NCBI GenBank assembly: GCA_917880885.1 | Contig: OU862915.1 | Location: forward strand, 32,992,676 to 33,056,675 | Direction: 5' to 3' | Length of the DNA stretch: 64,000 nucleotides | From: Limnephilus marmoratus | Lineage: Eukaryota; Arthropoda; Insecta; Trichoptera; Limnephilidae | Shown: one piece after another, positions 51,156 through 61,460 of the stretch | Layout: the number at the start of each line of letters is the position of its first letter | Numbering within the stretch: position 1 is the first letter of the stretch | Made by a program: the position numbers and the translations under genes | Notes under the pieces: generated by a model | Seen by the model: only the letters and a program-made list of their open reading frames with translations | Told to the model about the DNA's origin: nothing | The model's database searches: none

Positions 51156-51448
51156 TTCAATTTTCTACCTCTTCATACGGCCACCCCCACCACTCAAGTC
51201 GTCAGATTAATATCTCCCCGTTACCAGAAACACGTAGGGCGTATACGCTATTAAAATCTGACGAGCTCGAGTATGTCATGGTGACGATTTTTTTTTACAT
51301 GTTTAAAAATTTATACTCGCTCTCCCCACCACTGGAATGGCATACATCATATAAACTTTTTTTCTTTTTAGCATCTAATCTTTGCAATCCAATAGGTCCC
51401 CACGACGCTCGAGTAACTACCCATTTAGCGTCAATGCCTCCCCTACTA

Positions 51449-51937
51449 TAGAGCGTTTTAATGGAATAATAGTCAAATTTGTAGGTGGAAAAAGGGTTAA
51501 TTATTCCAATAAGCAATCTTATCAAGGAAAATGCTATGCAGCGGTTGAATCCCACAACTCTCGAAAACCACTGTATACGTTACATAAACGACTTTTATGG
51601 AAAAGCCCTGGAGGCAGACTTAAAAAAGTAGAGGAAAACAGACTTGCTAAATGTCGTCATACTTTGCGATATTTTCGGAAGAAAAATCGCATTCAGCGAC
51701 ACACGAATCGAAGAGATGCTGAGTACGGAGAGTTCTGCAAAAAACCAGATATTCCTGAATCCATTTTTGAGTCGGAGAAAGAAATACTTCTAGGCGAGTT
51801 GAGGGAAAAACAAAAAAATAGAAATAAAATAGAACGGGAAACAATTTTGCAGAGTAACTGCAGTGAATGGATGGAGTTGCGGCGTAAAATGATCACAGCA
51901 TCTTCATTTGGAAAAGTTGTACGTAGAAGTACATATA
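51449..51937 (+). pseudogene. Middle part of the Mutator-like/YqaJ gene
   Basis: Continuation of 43113-44002: ERFNGIIVKFVGGKRVNY, SYQGKCYAAVESHNSRKPLY, CKKPDIPESIFESEKE and SEWMELRRKMITASSFGKV, the linker that immediately precedes the YqaJ exonuclease domain in this family (compare 59870-60350). It ends where a mariner-like transposase begins in the same frame; the YqaJ domain itself is missing here. Confidence 0.75.
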
Positions 51938-53612
51938 TTGCCGTCGAGGCCTACTTTTCTAACGGTCATTCGGTGGTCGCCACCCAACGTGCCTTCCGTA
52001 CTCGGTTCAATATTCATCTCTCATATTGGTCTCCTTTTTATGCTATCCACATTTGTTACATCGAATCTGTACAACATCGCTTCCTACGAGGAATTGCTTG
52101 GAGGTTAGGACTTGAAAGAGGAGAACACTCGTATGATGAAATTCAACAAACTTTAAACATTTCCTCTTTAGAAAAACGTAGAAAGGACTCTGATCTAATA
52201 TGCATTTTCAAAATTATCAACAGTATTACTGACACACCTGCTTTGTTACAACTCATCCAGTTCAACATTCCTTCCCGTAGACTCCGAAATAATGAATTGC
52301 TGTTCCTCAATCAACATTCTACTAATTATGGATATCATTCTCCTTTATCCAGAATGTCGAGACTTGTCAACGCAAATCAAAGCATTGAATTTTTTGGTGC
52401 AAGCCTAAATGACTTTCGGCAGTCGTTACGCAATGTGGTTTTTTAAAGTCTTTTTAAATCCATCTTCAAGCTACTTATAGTTATCTTCTCTATGTACTTT
52501 TATATTATATGTATTTTGTCAATGCTCTTCATCTACATGTAATCTTCTTTCATTGTCATCTCTCTTTTTTTTCTATTCGTGTTATTGTTATATTGTTAAT
52601 TGGACTATTTGTCCGTAAATAAATAAATAAATAAATCTCGCGGGTCCCGTTCCTAGGCGGCAATCAATTGTTTCGTGGGTGGACACATTCAGGGAAAGCG
52701 GGAGTATGGCAAGAGAAGACCCAGGAGGTCAACGAACTTCCAGAACTCCAGAAAACGCCGAGAGGGTGAGGGAGTCGTTTTTGCGCTCTCCCCGGCGTTC
52801 GGCGCGTAAACACGCTGCTGCCCTGGGGATTTCTGATCGCACAATGAGACGAATTCTTCACAACGAACTCCGGTTTCATCCCTACAAACTTGCTGTGGTT
52901 CACCAGATGAGTGAACTCGATTTCGCTTCTCGCCAAACTGCATGTGAAACGCTCAGTAACTTGCCACACGACGCTGTCGTGTTTTTCAGTGATGAGGCCC
53001 ATTTCCACCTTTCCGGGTGTGTCAACAAACAAAACATGCGGTATTGGAGTAATGTCAATCCCCAAGAACTTCATGAGGTGCCACTTCATTGTGAACGGGT
53101 TACAGTGTGGTGTGCATTGTCGAGAGTTGTAATAATTGGGCCTCATTTTTTCGAGGAAGATGAACGCACTGTTACTGTGAATGCAGTTCGCTACAGAGAA
53201 ATGATTGAGACATTTTTTCTTCCACCACTTGAAGAAATGGAACTTGGGGACGTATGGTTCCAGCAGGACGGAGCCATGGCGCACACAGCGAGAACTTCGA
53301 TGGAGCTTTTGAGGGAACACTTCCACGAGCGTCTTATCTCCTTGAGGGGTGACATACCGTGGCCGGCGCGCTCCCCCGATTTGGCACCCTGCGATTTTTT
53401 TTTGGGGATATCTCAAATCCATCGTTTATAACGACAAACCCCGGACCCTGCAACACCTGAAGGACAACATCCGCCAAGCCACCAACAACATTCCCGTCGA
53501 TATGCTCGAAAGAGTGGAGCGAAACTTCAAATCTAGGGTAGATCAGTGTATCACTAATGAGGGCCGCCATTTGCCCGATGTCATTTTTAAAACTACTTTA
53601 AAAGAATAAAAT
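51938..53612 (+). pseudogene. Mariner-like (IS630/Tc1/mariner) transposase with DUF4817-type N-terminus, split by LINE 3' end
   Basis: 51938-52008 encodes IAVEAYFSNGHSVVATQRAF, the DUF4817 helix-turn-helix. After a LINE insertion (to 52636) it continues VPRRQSIVSWVDTFRESGS, RSPRRSARKHAAALGIS, the catalytic FSDEAHFHLSG, WFQQDGAMAHTA and RSPDLAPCDFF (DD34D spacing). A T-run frameshift at about 53394-53402 precedes WGYLKSIVYNDKPRT to the stop at 53609. The right end GCACCCTATA looks like a TIR, but the left TIR is absent, so the copy is 5'-truncated. Confidence 0.85.
52009..52636 (+). mobile_element. LINE 3' end inserted in the mariner-like gene
   Basis: Encodes an RT C-terminus (QHRFLRGIAWRLGLERGEH, LICIFKIINSITDTP) ending at 52446, then a 3' UTR and a TAAATAAATAAATAAA tail. 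ATCTC occurs at both junctions (52006-52010 and 52636-52640), a short TSD. Confidence 0.8.
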
Positions 53613-53930
53613 CGATTTATAAAGTATTTTTCTTTTATTGACTTTTCAAATCAGCAAGTTTCCCTGCCGCACCCTATAAATAAATAAATATTATATTCAA
53701 GTAATGTTAATATCACTGTCTATCATATACATATAAGTTATTAATTCAGTAATTTATGTATTATTTTATTGTCTAATTCGCATGGAGAACGCATATATCT
53801 TAATATATAAAATATGTAGTGGATTATTAATTTTATTTGTTTGATTTCTTTTCATGACTGTGGTATTGGTGCTTATGTTTGGCATGGCTTTAACTTAATC
53901 TACTAACAAATTTGCATTCAGCCTTACAAA
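53613..53930. other. Flank between mariner-like and hAT genes
   Basis: Contains the putative right TIR of the mariner-like element (TTTCCCTGCCGCACCCTATA at about 53661-53680); the rest is AT-rich with nothing recognised. Confidence 0.5.
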
Positions 53931-54739
53931 ATGAAGAAATTTTTGATTTCTTCCAGGCCCAAACCGTCGACTTCAAGACGAGAGGAGAATGAAAACGATA
54001 AAAACAATGACTGCGATGGTAGTAGTACGGTTTCTGAGGGACCGCCGTTGAAGAAACAAAAAAATCAACAAAACCGTGACTTCGCTGAAAAGTGGCTAAC
54101 AAATGTAACATTCAAAAATTGGATTTGAAAGAAAGAAAAAAAATGTGGTATGGTTACTGCTTATTGCAGCGACTGTGTAATTATGAACCATAAACCAGCA
54201 CTTGTCAAGCACATGCACACTGTGAAACACATTCAAAATATTAGCTCAAAGAGTCAAACAACGCCTATTGAACAAATACTTCAACCAAAAAAAGAAGATG
54301 AACTAAAAAAAAGAGCTGAGCTTAAAATATGCGCTTTTCTTACACAACACAATTTATCGTTCTCTTTGGCAGATGATTTAATCCAATTTTTGGCAAATAC
54401 TTTTACCGATTCTGAAATGATAAAATCGATTAAATTAGGTAGAACGAAAGCAACAAACACAATAAAGAGTGTACTTGGTCCCGTTTTAATCCAAGAACTC
54501 ATAGAAAAATTAAAAACAACTCCATTCAGTATTGTCATGGATGAGACAACTGATATAAGTGTGAAAAAGCAATGTGCACTCACAGTTTTATATTATGATG
54601 ATGATGAAGATGTTCACACACAGTTTCTCGATATGTATGAAGTAAAATCTGGAAAAGCTGAAGATCTTTTTAATAGTTTATTAACTTGGCTTCAAGATCG
54701 ACAAATTCCTTCCAAAAATTTTGTACGCTTCAAATCAAA

Positions 54740-54899
54740 TCAAAAAATATTTATTGTAAAATAAAAATTACAAAAGGTGTAGCTTATGGGTAGACCCCAT
54801 TTCTTCCAGCTAACCACATTTATTTAATTACAATGTTTATATAATATTATTTGTGAAAATTATTTATTTATTATGTAATTATGTAATTTATTTATTCTT
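54740..54899. mobile_element. 160-bp insertion in the hAT gene
   Basis: The AT-rich block between ACGCTTC and CTTCGCTTCAGAC interrupts the hAT frame; a 4-bp CTTC at both junctions would restore V-R-F-A-S-D. TTATTTATT-rich right part suggests a 5'-truncated retroelement. An intron is a less likely alternative. Confidence 0.5.
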
Positions 54900-55677
54900 C
54901 GCTTCAGACACAACTAACAGCATGGTTGGCCAACACAATTCTGTATTTAGTCTTTTAAAACGAAAAGTTCCGCACATTGCGTGCATCAAATGCAGCTGCC
55001 ACATGATACATCTAGTAGCGTCGAAAGCGTGCCTTAAGAGGTAATAGCACCGGTGAGAAATCTCGACGGTAGGTATTTTAAAAAATTCTCGCTATCGCAC
55101 CGCGCTCAAAAAATAACTAGCTATCGATGTGTTGGTGAGACCACGTGAGTGTTTGGCTTGTACACCCTCTCGCCCCCTTTGCGTCTCATGCCTACCGTCT
55201 TTCGCCTCATACCGCCATATCCAATATTCTGTTTAGATAAAGCATGTTTCGACTTATTTCGTCGCTAATGAAGTTTTTGAATCGGCCTTGCGGTGTGACA
55301 GAAAAAGGGCCCATTATTTTTAAACGCACGAGGTCTGCTATTGTCGGTTATTTATAAATATCGTCGATAGGTATTGTAACAATGTCTTCTGTTCACGCTT
55401 ATTACCGACAAATTACGAATTATTTTACTAGAACTCTATGTAGGTTAGTAGTTTTAAAGTTTTCACTGTATTTGCGTTTATAAATATGCAGTCAAACCAA
55501 CTACATCGAATTATTATATACATACATATGATTATTCTCTATGATACATTAGTTATTATTGAAAATTAGTATTAACCTCTCAGGCCTCGGGCCTGTTTTT
55601 CGAAAAGTCAAAATATTTCCGCTTTCCAATAAATTCCAAATAACTTTAATATTTGTGAACGCATCCGAAAACTAAAA

Positions 55678-55817
55678 ACTGTTATTATAAAAATAAATAA
55701 AACACTTTGTATTTTAACCACGAATTTATTATATTACATATCGACCGGTTTCGCTTACATCAAGCTTCTTCAGGATATAAGTAATAATTATAAGTAATAA
55801 AGTAATTGCTTCTTATG

Positions 55818-55842
<25 letters not shown>
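55678..55842 (-). mobile_element. Penelope-like 3' end flanked by a direct repeat, with A run on the plus strand
   Basis: ACTAAAAACTGTT occurs on both sides (55674-55686 and about 55848-55860), next to an uninterrupted run of about 30 A (plus strand). On the minus strand the insert carries a hammerhead ribozyme followed by CGTGGTTAAAATACAAAGTG, like the conserved 3' end of the copies at 30850 and 63325. Confidence 0.65.
55733..55785 (-). ncRNA. Hammerhead ribozyme, Penelope type
   Basis: 53 nt on the minus strand. Stem I: ATTAC and ATATC pair with GATAT and GTAAT around a TT bulge. Core CTGAAGA (55773-55767); stem II GCTT/AAGC; then GAAA; stem III ACC/GGT is self-complementary with no loop, as in dimer-acting Penelope hammerheads. 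Cleavage triplet GTC, predicted cut between 55743 and 55742. All core positions fit the consensus, so activity is plausible. Confidence 0.75.
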
Positions 55843-55856
<14 letters not shown>

Positions 55857-55937
55857 GTTTTTGAAAGATGATGAAATACGCTTTCAAATTTTATAATTCG
55901 AAATAAACATATAATTTTGTTTTTATTTTATTAATAA

Positions 55938-56180
55938 CTAGCAGACCCGGCCACACGTTGCTGTGGCTAACGAAACACAACGCCATTTACCCAACCTTTA
56001 TAAAATCCACACCATCCGCTCGCCAGCTGCCCGCTGCGCGCTGCCCTTTGCCTAAATTGAATATTTGAATTTCTTGGCTTTTCTCTACTATAATAAGCAT
56101 TTATTATACACATAAACCTTCCTCTTAAATCACTCTATCTATTGGTGAAAACCGCATGAAAATCTGTTGCGTAGTTTAAA
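55938..56180 (-). mobile_element. Helitron-like 3' end, minus orientation
   Basis: AACTAGCAGACCCGGCCACA, CGTTGCTGTGGCTAACG, and later TAAATCACTCTATCTATTGG mirror 35170-35495. A CTAG-type terminus next to a short GC hairpin. No coding part. Confidence 0.5.
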
Positions 56181-57049
56181 AGATTTATGCGCACATACAT
56201 TTTGAGCGACTTCATTTTATACTATGTAATGATGATGATACCACAAAACTTAAATTTCTACTCATATAATTTGGCACTTACCTATCTTATTAAAAAAAAA
56301 ACTCAAAAATGCATATGCAACAAAAATGTATTTTTGACCGATTATCTCTATCTCTACATATTATAAAGTCCCCCGCGCCATCTGTCTGTCTATTCGCGAT
56401 AAACTCGAAAACTACTGAACGGATTTTCCTGCGGTTTTCACCAATATACAGAGTATTTCGTGAGGAAGGTTTAAGTATGCAATTTGTCAATGATTTGTGT
56501 AAATTGGTTGAAACATAACGATAATTGTTAGAAGTGTCGGAAATAAGTCCAGCCGCCTGGTAGCTTTCATCGAAAACGCTGCACAATCCTTTTGGGATAT
56601 AACCAGGGCTGGGCAAAATACATGCTTTGCTGTAATTGAAATACAAATTACAAAATACTTTTTCGCATGTATTTAAAATACGAAATACAAAATACTTTCA
56701 AGTCATGTATTTGAAATACAAAATACAAAATACAGTATTTTAACCATTTTTTCTGTCAAATACAAAATACAAATTACAAAATACAAAATACATTTGGTTT
56801 TGGTAGAACCTTTGGTTGCAATAAATTGTCATAAATGCCCTTATCTAAGGGTGCGTTTAAATAGAAGCAATGTTGAGCAGAGTGAAACAGAGACGTGCAA
56901 AAATTGACCAATCATATTGCTCAAAAGACACATCTCATCTCCGCTTCACTTGTAAAATTTGTGGTAAAGGACTCAGGTGTTAGGTAATATAATAATAATA
57001 TATTATTATTATAACACGACATTTGTATAGCGCTATTTTGTTTTATTTC

Positions 57050-57964
57050 TAGTGACCGACCGAAGGTTCGGTTTCGGTTTCGTCAAGGTTCGGTAAAAAA
57101 ATCTAGTTTCGGCATCAGTTTCGGTTTCGGCAGAAAATCTGCCGAACCTTCGGCCGCACCGAAACTCTGCATTTGTGAATTATCGCGTGCCGTTTGACTG
57201 ACTTCCGGTGAGTTCGTGGCTCGTGTGTCATCCACCATCATCAACTGAGTTCGCTGGTCGGTCCGGCGTGCTTGTATTGTGAGTTTATGTAATCACAAAC
57301 TTCAATTATTTTTATTTATTTCATTCTAATTTTAATTTTATTTAACAAGTGTAAATAAAAATTAAAATCTAATCTCCTTCAACGGAAGCGATCTTCTGAA
57401 TAGTCCCTCCTTTGATGTGCTTGGTGTAAGGCCCTCCGTTCATGGAGATACTTACAATCTTCGTAATTGTGACGAAACCACAAGTACCCTGTTGATATAC
57501 ATACTACTTTTTAATGCTAGTCTCCGTACACGGCGCTATCCGAAATATACTATATAGTCACATGAGAACGGGTCGTTTCTATGACTCATTCTTGAGTTCA
57601 ACAGCTCGGCTGTGGAACCCGGCCTCTATGTTTCCTCCCTCCTTCCTCTCCCCAAAAAGACCCTCCATACAGCATCTTCAAAGATGACATACGCCCTGAG
57701 GGAAATTATTTTTCTCTGGGTCTCTCATGTGGAGTTAATGTAAAAAAATGTTGTGATTGTAAACGCAATTAAAATTATAGTACTCAATTTATGAGGTCCT
57801 TACTTTATAGTGAATAAAAGTGTAAAAAATAAGCCGAATTTCAGTAAACAATAGATTTTTAACATGTCTAAAAAAGTTTCGGTTTCGGTTTCGGCCGAAA
57901 CTGAGAAAGATATCGAATATTCGGTTTCGTTTTCGGTAGAAAATCCTGTTTCGGTCGGACACTA
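57050..57964. mobile_element. hAT-like element C with TTCGG arrays, inside hAT-B
   Basis: The ends TAGTGACCGACCGAAGG and TTTCGGTCGGACACTA are inverted; the flanking octamers TTTATTTC / GTTATTTC agree at 7 of 8. TTCGGTTTCGG repeats fill both subterminal regions. Carries a LINE 3' fragment. Confidence 0.8.
57361..57750 (+). pseudogene. LINE 3' fragment (family of 13220-20412)
   Basis: AATCT(A/C)(A/C)T then CAACGG(A/T)AGC(G/A)ATCTTC, CTTGGTGTAA, CACATGAGAACGGGTCGTTTC, AACAGCTCGGCTGTGG and the terminal hairpin with ATGTGGAGTTAATGTAAAAA correspond to 19720-20412 with large deletions. Confidence 0.75.
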
Positions 57965-58969
57965 GTTATTTCACTTCAAGTGCGCTCTACTGTAATTAAC
58001 TTAAAAATAGTTTAGTATTCAGTCAAATTATTCCTATAGTGCTTGATCTAATACTATGACACAAAAATGTACAATACAAAGCAATGACAAGCATTACATA
58101 ATATGATACAAATATGATAGAAAATGTACAATAACAGTGCTATTATAGCACAGGACGTGTTGCCAACTCTAAATATTAACACACATAACATATAGCTCTG
58201 GATTCTAGCGTTTTTAGTCTACGTATTATCTATGTCAGTTTATTTTTCATTATCATTATTAAGATCGCTAAATGTATTTGAAAATGTATTTTGAAGCCAT
58301 AAGTATTTGAAATACAAATTACAAAATACCTCAGCCCCATGTAATTGAAATACCAATTACAAAATACATTTTTAGGAAGTAATTGAAATACAAATACAAA
58401 ATACGTATTTGTATTTCAAATACGTATTTCAATTACAAGTATTTCAAATACTGCCCAGCCCTGGATATAACAAAACAATTAATGGTGGGATATTCCTCTT
58501 TTATAGATCTACAAAAAAGTCCGCGAAGGCATATATCTATCTTTTACGGATAGCTTACTATACACATTATATCTAAAATGCAATTGATAAGAATAATAAG
58601 ATAAGAAGATAGAATGCGTATAGTAAAAGATAGATATATGCCATCGCGGACTTTTTTGTAGATCTATAAAAGAGGAATATCCCACCAAGCGTTGTTTTGT
58701 TATATCCCAAAAGGATTAGGCAGCGTTTTCGATGAAAGCTACCAGGCGGCTGGAATTTTTCCGACACTTCTAACAATTATCGTTATGTTTCAACCAATTT
58801 ACACAAATCCTTGACAAATTACATACGTAAACCTTCCTCACGAAACACTCTATCTATTGGTGAAAACCGCATGAAAATCCGTTCAGTAGTTTTCGAGTTT
58901 ATCGCGAACAGACAGACAGACAGACAGAAAGACGGCGCGGGGGACTTTACTTTATAATATGTAGAGATA

Positions 58970-59400
58970 AAAAAGGTTTAAAAATAGCCCACCTTAAGTT
59001 TTTTTCTAATTAAAATTACGATAACGAAAAAGATAAAAGCACTTACATATTTTATTAGACAATTAAATCTAAATGGATTTATTGTGTTGTGTGTATCATA
59101 CGTGTGAGTTGACATGTTTGTAAATAATAATGTTTAAAATGTTAGATATATCGCTTGCTGAGGTTTGATTTGTACTCCTGTATTTTTGAGTTTCTTTAAG
59201 CAGTAAATACAAAAAAGGATGTGTTAGTTCGTTCAAAATTCTATAAAAAATGTTGGTCTTTTACCTATAGATAGATTTACCTACACATTTTTTTTAAATA
59301 TTTATTACAGTCAGTTTGAAATAAAGGAAACAAATATATAATTTTTTTAAACTTCAAAACTTTTTATTTTTATTTTCAACTTTATAAAACCTTAAATTGT
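58970..59400. other. Unassigned AT-rich spacer
   Basis: No ORF or repeat end recognised. Confidence 0.4.
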
Positions 59401-59404
59401 AATA

Positions 59405-59450
59405 TTTAATTACATGAAGACAATATTAGCGAAACTTCAACCCAAGGCTT
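59405..59450. repeat. Foldback-family arm fragment
   Basis: ATGAAGACAATATTAGCGAA matches the outer end of the palindrome at 32041; only about 35 bp is conserved. Confidence 0.6.
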
Positions 59451-59559
59451 CAGGCCCAACTTCATAGTACAAAAAAAAGTGCAAAAATCACTTACTTCGC
59501 AATTTTTGCAATAAAATAAAAGCACTTAGAAAAAAAACCAACAACGCTAAAGGCTTTGT

Positions 59560-60960
59560 ACCAGTTCACATAATGAAAAAGGTTGAAGCAAACGTTTTAC
59601 GTATGAGAAAAGCTATAGTTTGAGCAGTAAATTACAGAAAAGAGCAAGAAAACACGGCACAAAGTGATAAAGTAAAAAATCTGAAAATGGACAAAAAAAT
59701 GCCGCAAACCATGTTTTTGGTGATCATACAAAATGTTCGTCATACTATTGCAAGTCGGAGAAGTATACTAATGATCCAAATTTAGTAAGCGATCTTCAAG
59801 ATTGTGGAACAGGACTGATATTCAACAATTATTGTCGTCTCTAATAGCAAATGCAGAAAGTCTTATTATTAACGTGACAAATAACACTGTGGAGCAATTC
59901 AACAACGTTATAGCCAAATTTATAGGCGGAAAAAGAGCAAATTTTACAAAAATGGGATAACTTCAGCAGTTGAGCTTCTTGAGCAGTAACTTCGTGGAAT
60001 AGTGAAATGACAACCCATTCACGAATACAAAAAAAATCCAAGGCCACAGTCCTGGCAACTACACGAAGCATTTTATTGAAAGAAAACGACGTTCGAAGGA
60101 GACAATACAGAGGTGTCGAAAAATAAAACTAAGGTATTACGAAAACACGACAGAAAAGAGAAAAAAAGTTGCAGGGCCTGATGAAAATTATGGTCAATTG
60201 GAATTAGATCCAGATATGCCAGCTGAATTATTTGAAACGATAAAGAGGAATTTTTCAAAGAATTATCTCCATCGAATAAGGATGAACTCGAAAGGAATAC
60301 GGTGGGCCAAAGCAATAATAATTTGTGGACAATTGAAAGGCGTAAGCGGCTTACAGCTTCTAACTTTGGACAAAAATATGTAAGCTACGGCCAAAAACTT
60401 CAGTTGCGAGAGTATTAAACTCGCTACTGTACTCGCCATTTAAAGGAAATATGGCCACAAATTATGGGAAAGAAAATGAAAACCAAGCAATTGAGCAATT
60501 TACAAAAGAAACAAAATTAGAGGTATTCGCCTGTGGACTATTTATCGATGAAAACAAAAACTTTTTAGCGGCAAGTCCGGATGGCCTTTTTGGCAAGGAT
60601 TCTATAATTGAAGTGAAATGCCCATATAGTATAGTAAATATGTCACCAGAAGAAGGATTTGAACAAAAAAAATTGATAACTGTAAAATTGAAGACAATGC
60701 TTCAACATTAAAACGGAATCACAATTACTTCTACCAAGTACAAGGCCAGTTACACATTACTCGTCGTAAATACTGTTATTTTGTCGTGTGGAGTCCTAAA
60801 GGTTTGCCGTATGAAAAAATTGAAAGGGACGATTCAATCTGGCAAAAAATTGAACCACTGTTAGAAAAACTTCTACCACCAATGCCTTTTACCAGAAACA
60901 ATTGACGGTCGCATATCAAGAAATTTACCGGCGAGAGAAAGATCTAAATCATAAATTGTT
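59560..60960 (+). pseudogene. Mutator-like/YqaJ gene, C-terminal half with YqaJ exonuclease domain
   Basis: Broken frames give a FGDHTKCSSYYCK-like segment, VTNNTVEQFNNVIAKFIGGK, a linker (60200-60350: PDMPAELFETIKRNF), then the YqaJ-type exonuclease: GKENENQAIEQFTKETKL, CGLFIDENKNFLAASPDGLF and IIEVKCPYSIV (60451-60711), i.e. the PDG...EVK nuclease core. After a shift come NHNYFYQVQGQLHITRR and YFVVWSPKGLPYEKIERDD up to about 60900. Homologous to 43113/51449 but overlapping only in the middle. At least five frame lesions. Confidence 0.8.
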
Positions 60961-61024
60961 TAAAATTCATTGTATAGTGGTAAAAAATTTTGTACAATAA
61001 AGTGTTTACAAACAAAAAATTTCA

Positions 61025-61075
61025 ATTAATCACTGAAGGCAATGTAAGCGACTCTCAACTAAAAATTTGAAACAG
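61025..61075. repeat. Foldback-family arm fragment
   Basis: AATTAATCACTGAAGGCAAT and CTCTCAACTAAAAATTTGAA match the outer arm of the element at 2586. Same orientation as the fragment at 59405, so the two are not an inverted pair around the YqaJ relic. Confidence 0.65.
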
Positions 61076-61079
61076 ATTT

Positions 61080-61460
61080 TTTTTTAAAACATAAACCTCA
61101 CATTGGAGGCACCGAGGAAAAATAATCGCTCAGGGACTTTGTTGGAGAATTTGTTGGACATCATTGGAGAAGCTGTGTGGAGGGTATTTTTAGGATAAGG
61201 AAGGAAAGGAAGTTTTGGGTAGGGAAAAGGTAGGTAAAAGTATGAAATGATGGTGGAGAGTCCAGCTGTAGAGATCAAAAGATCTTCCTCTTCCAGTTTC
61301 TCCCAATCCGGCCCGCCACGCAGTAAGTGGACAAAATTATCCGCCACCAAAACCCATGCAGACCTCATCCGTGAACCCGGGAACCCAGGCTCTGTCACCA
61401 AACATAGAGGACCACTTGCGGTGACCAAGTGGCGGGGGTGTTGGTTATCCAATAAATGGT
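61080..61460 (-). mobile_element. SINE family B copy
   Basis: ATAAACCTCACATTGGAGGC, GAGGAAAAATAAT, GAAGCTGTGTGGAGGG, GTGAACCCGGGAAC, CACCAAACATAG and GGTGTTGGTTATCCAATAAA match the SINE-B series (compare 49205-49503), reverse orientation. Confidence 0.75.

Larger units (their letters stand above)
44003..51448. mobile_element. 7.4-kb composite TIR element inside the Mutator-like/YqaJ gene
   Basis: The ends TAGTAGGGGAG and CTCCCCTACTA are inverted, flanked by a 3-bp duplication TAG (44000-44002, 51449-51451). Removal with one copy restores the host gene frame (N-I-V-E-R-F-N). Farther inside both ends is a TTACTC(A/G)AGCG motif. No own transposase is visible. The interior consists of a Harbinger element and a foldback array. 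Confidence 0.8.
56604..58463. mobile_element. hAT element B, same family as 36782-38409
   Basis: The ends CAGGGCTGGGCAAAATACAT and TACTGCCCAGCCCTG are flanked by a perfect 8-bp GATATAAC (56596-56603, 58464-58471). Inverted relative to copy A. The opposite palindrome arm (TTTTGTTATATCCC) preserves the empty site. Contains hAT-C. Confidence 0.93.
56349..58969. mobile_element. Large palindrome with a hAT element in its left arm
   Basis: Left arm 56349-56603 plus 58472-58560 and right arm about 58592-58969 are reverse complements (TCTCTACATATTATAAAGTC / GACTTTACTTTATAATATG; TAGATCTACAAAAAAGTCCG / CGGACTTTTTTGTAGATCTA). Arms are about 345-380 bp; the loop is about 30 bp. The sequence is related to the Helitron-like pieces. 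hAT-B interrupts the left arm. Confidence 0.85.

Noticed and set aside
54735..54905. Intron in the hAT gene
   Set aside because: A GT...AG pair can be drawn, but it would delete the conserved segment before DTTNSM; a 4-bp duplication fits an insertion better.
59405..61075. Foldback fragments at 59405 and 61025 as TIRs of a YqaJ transposon
   Set aside because: The two fragments are in direct, not inverted, orientation and only partly match each other.
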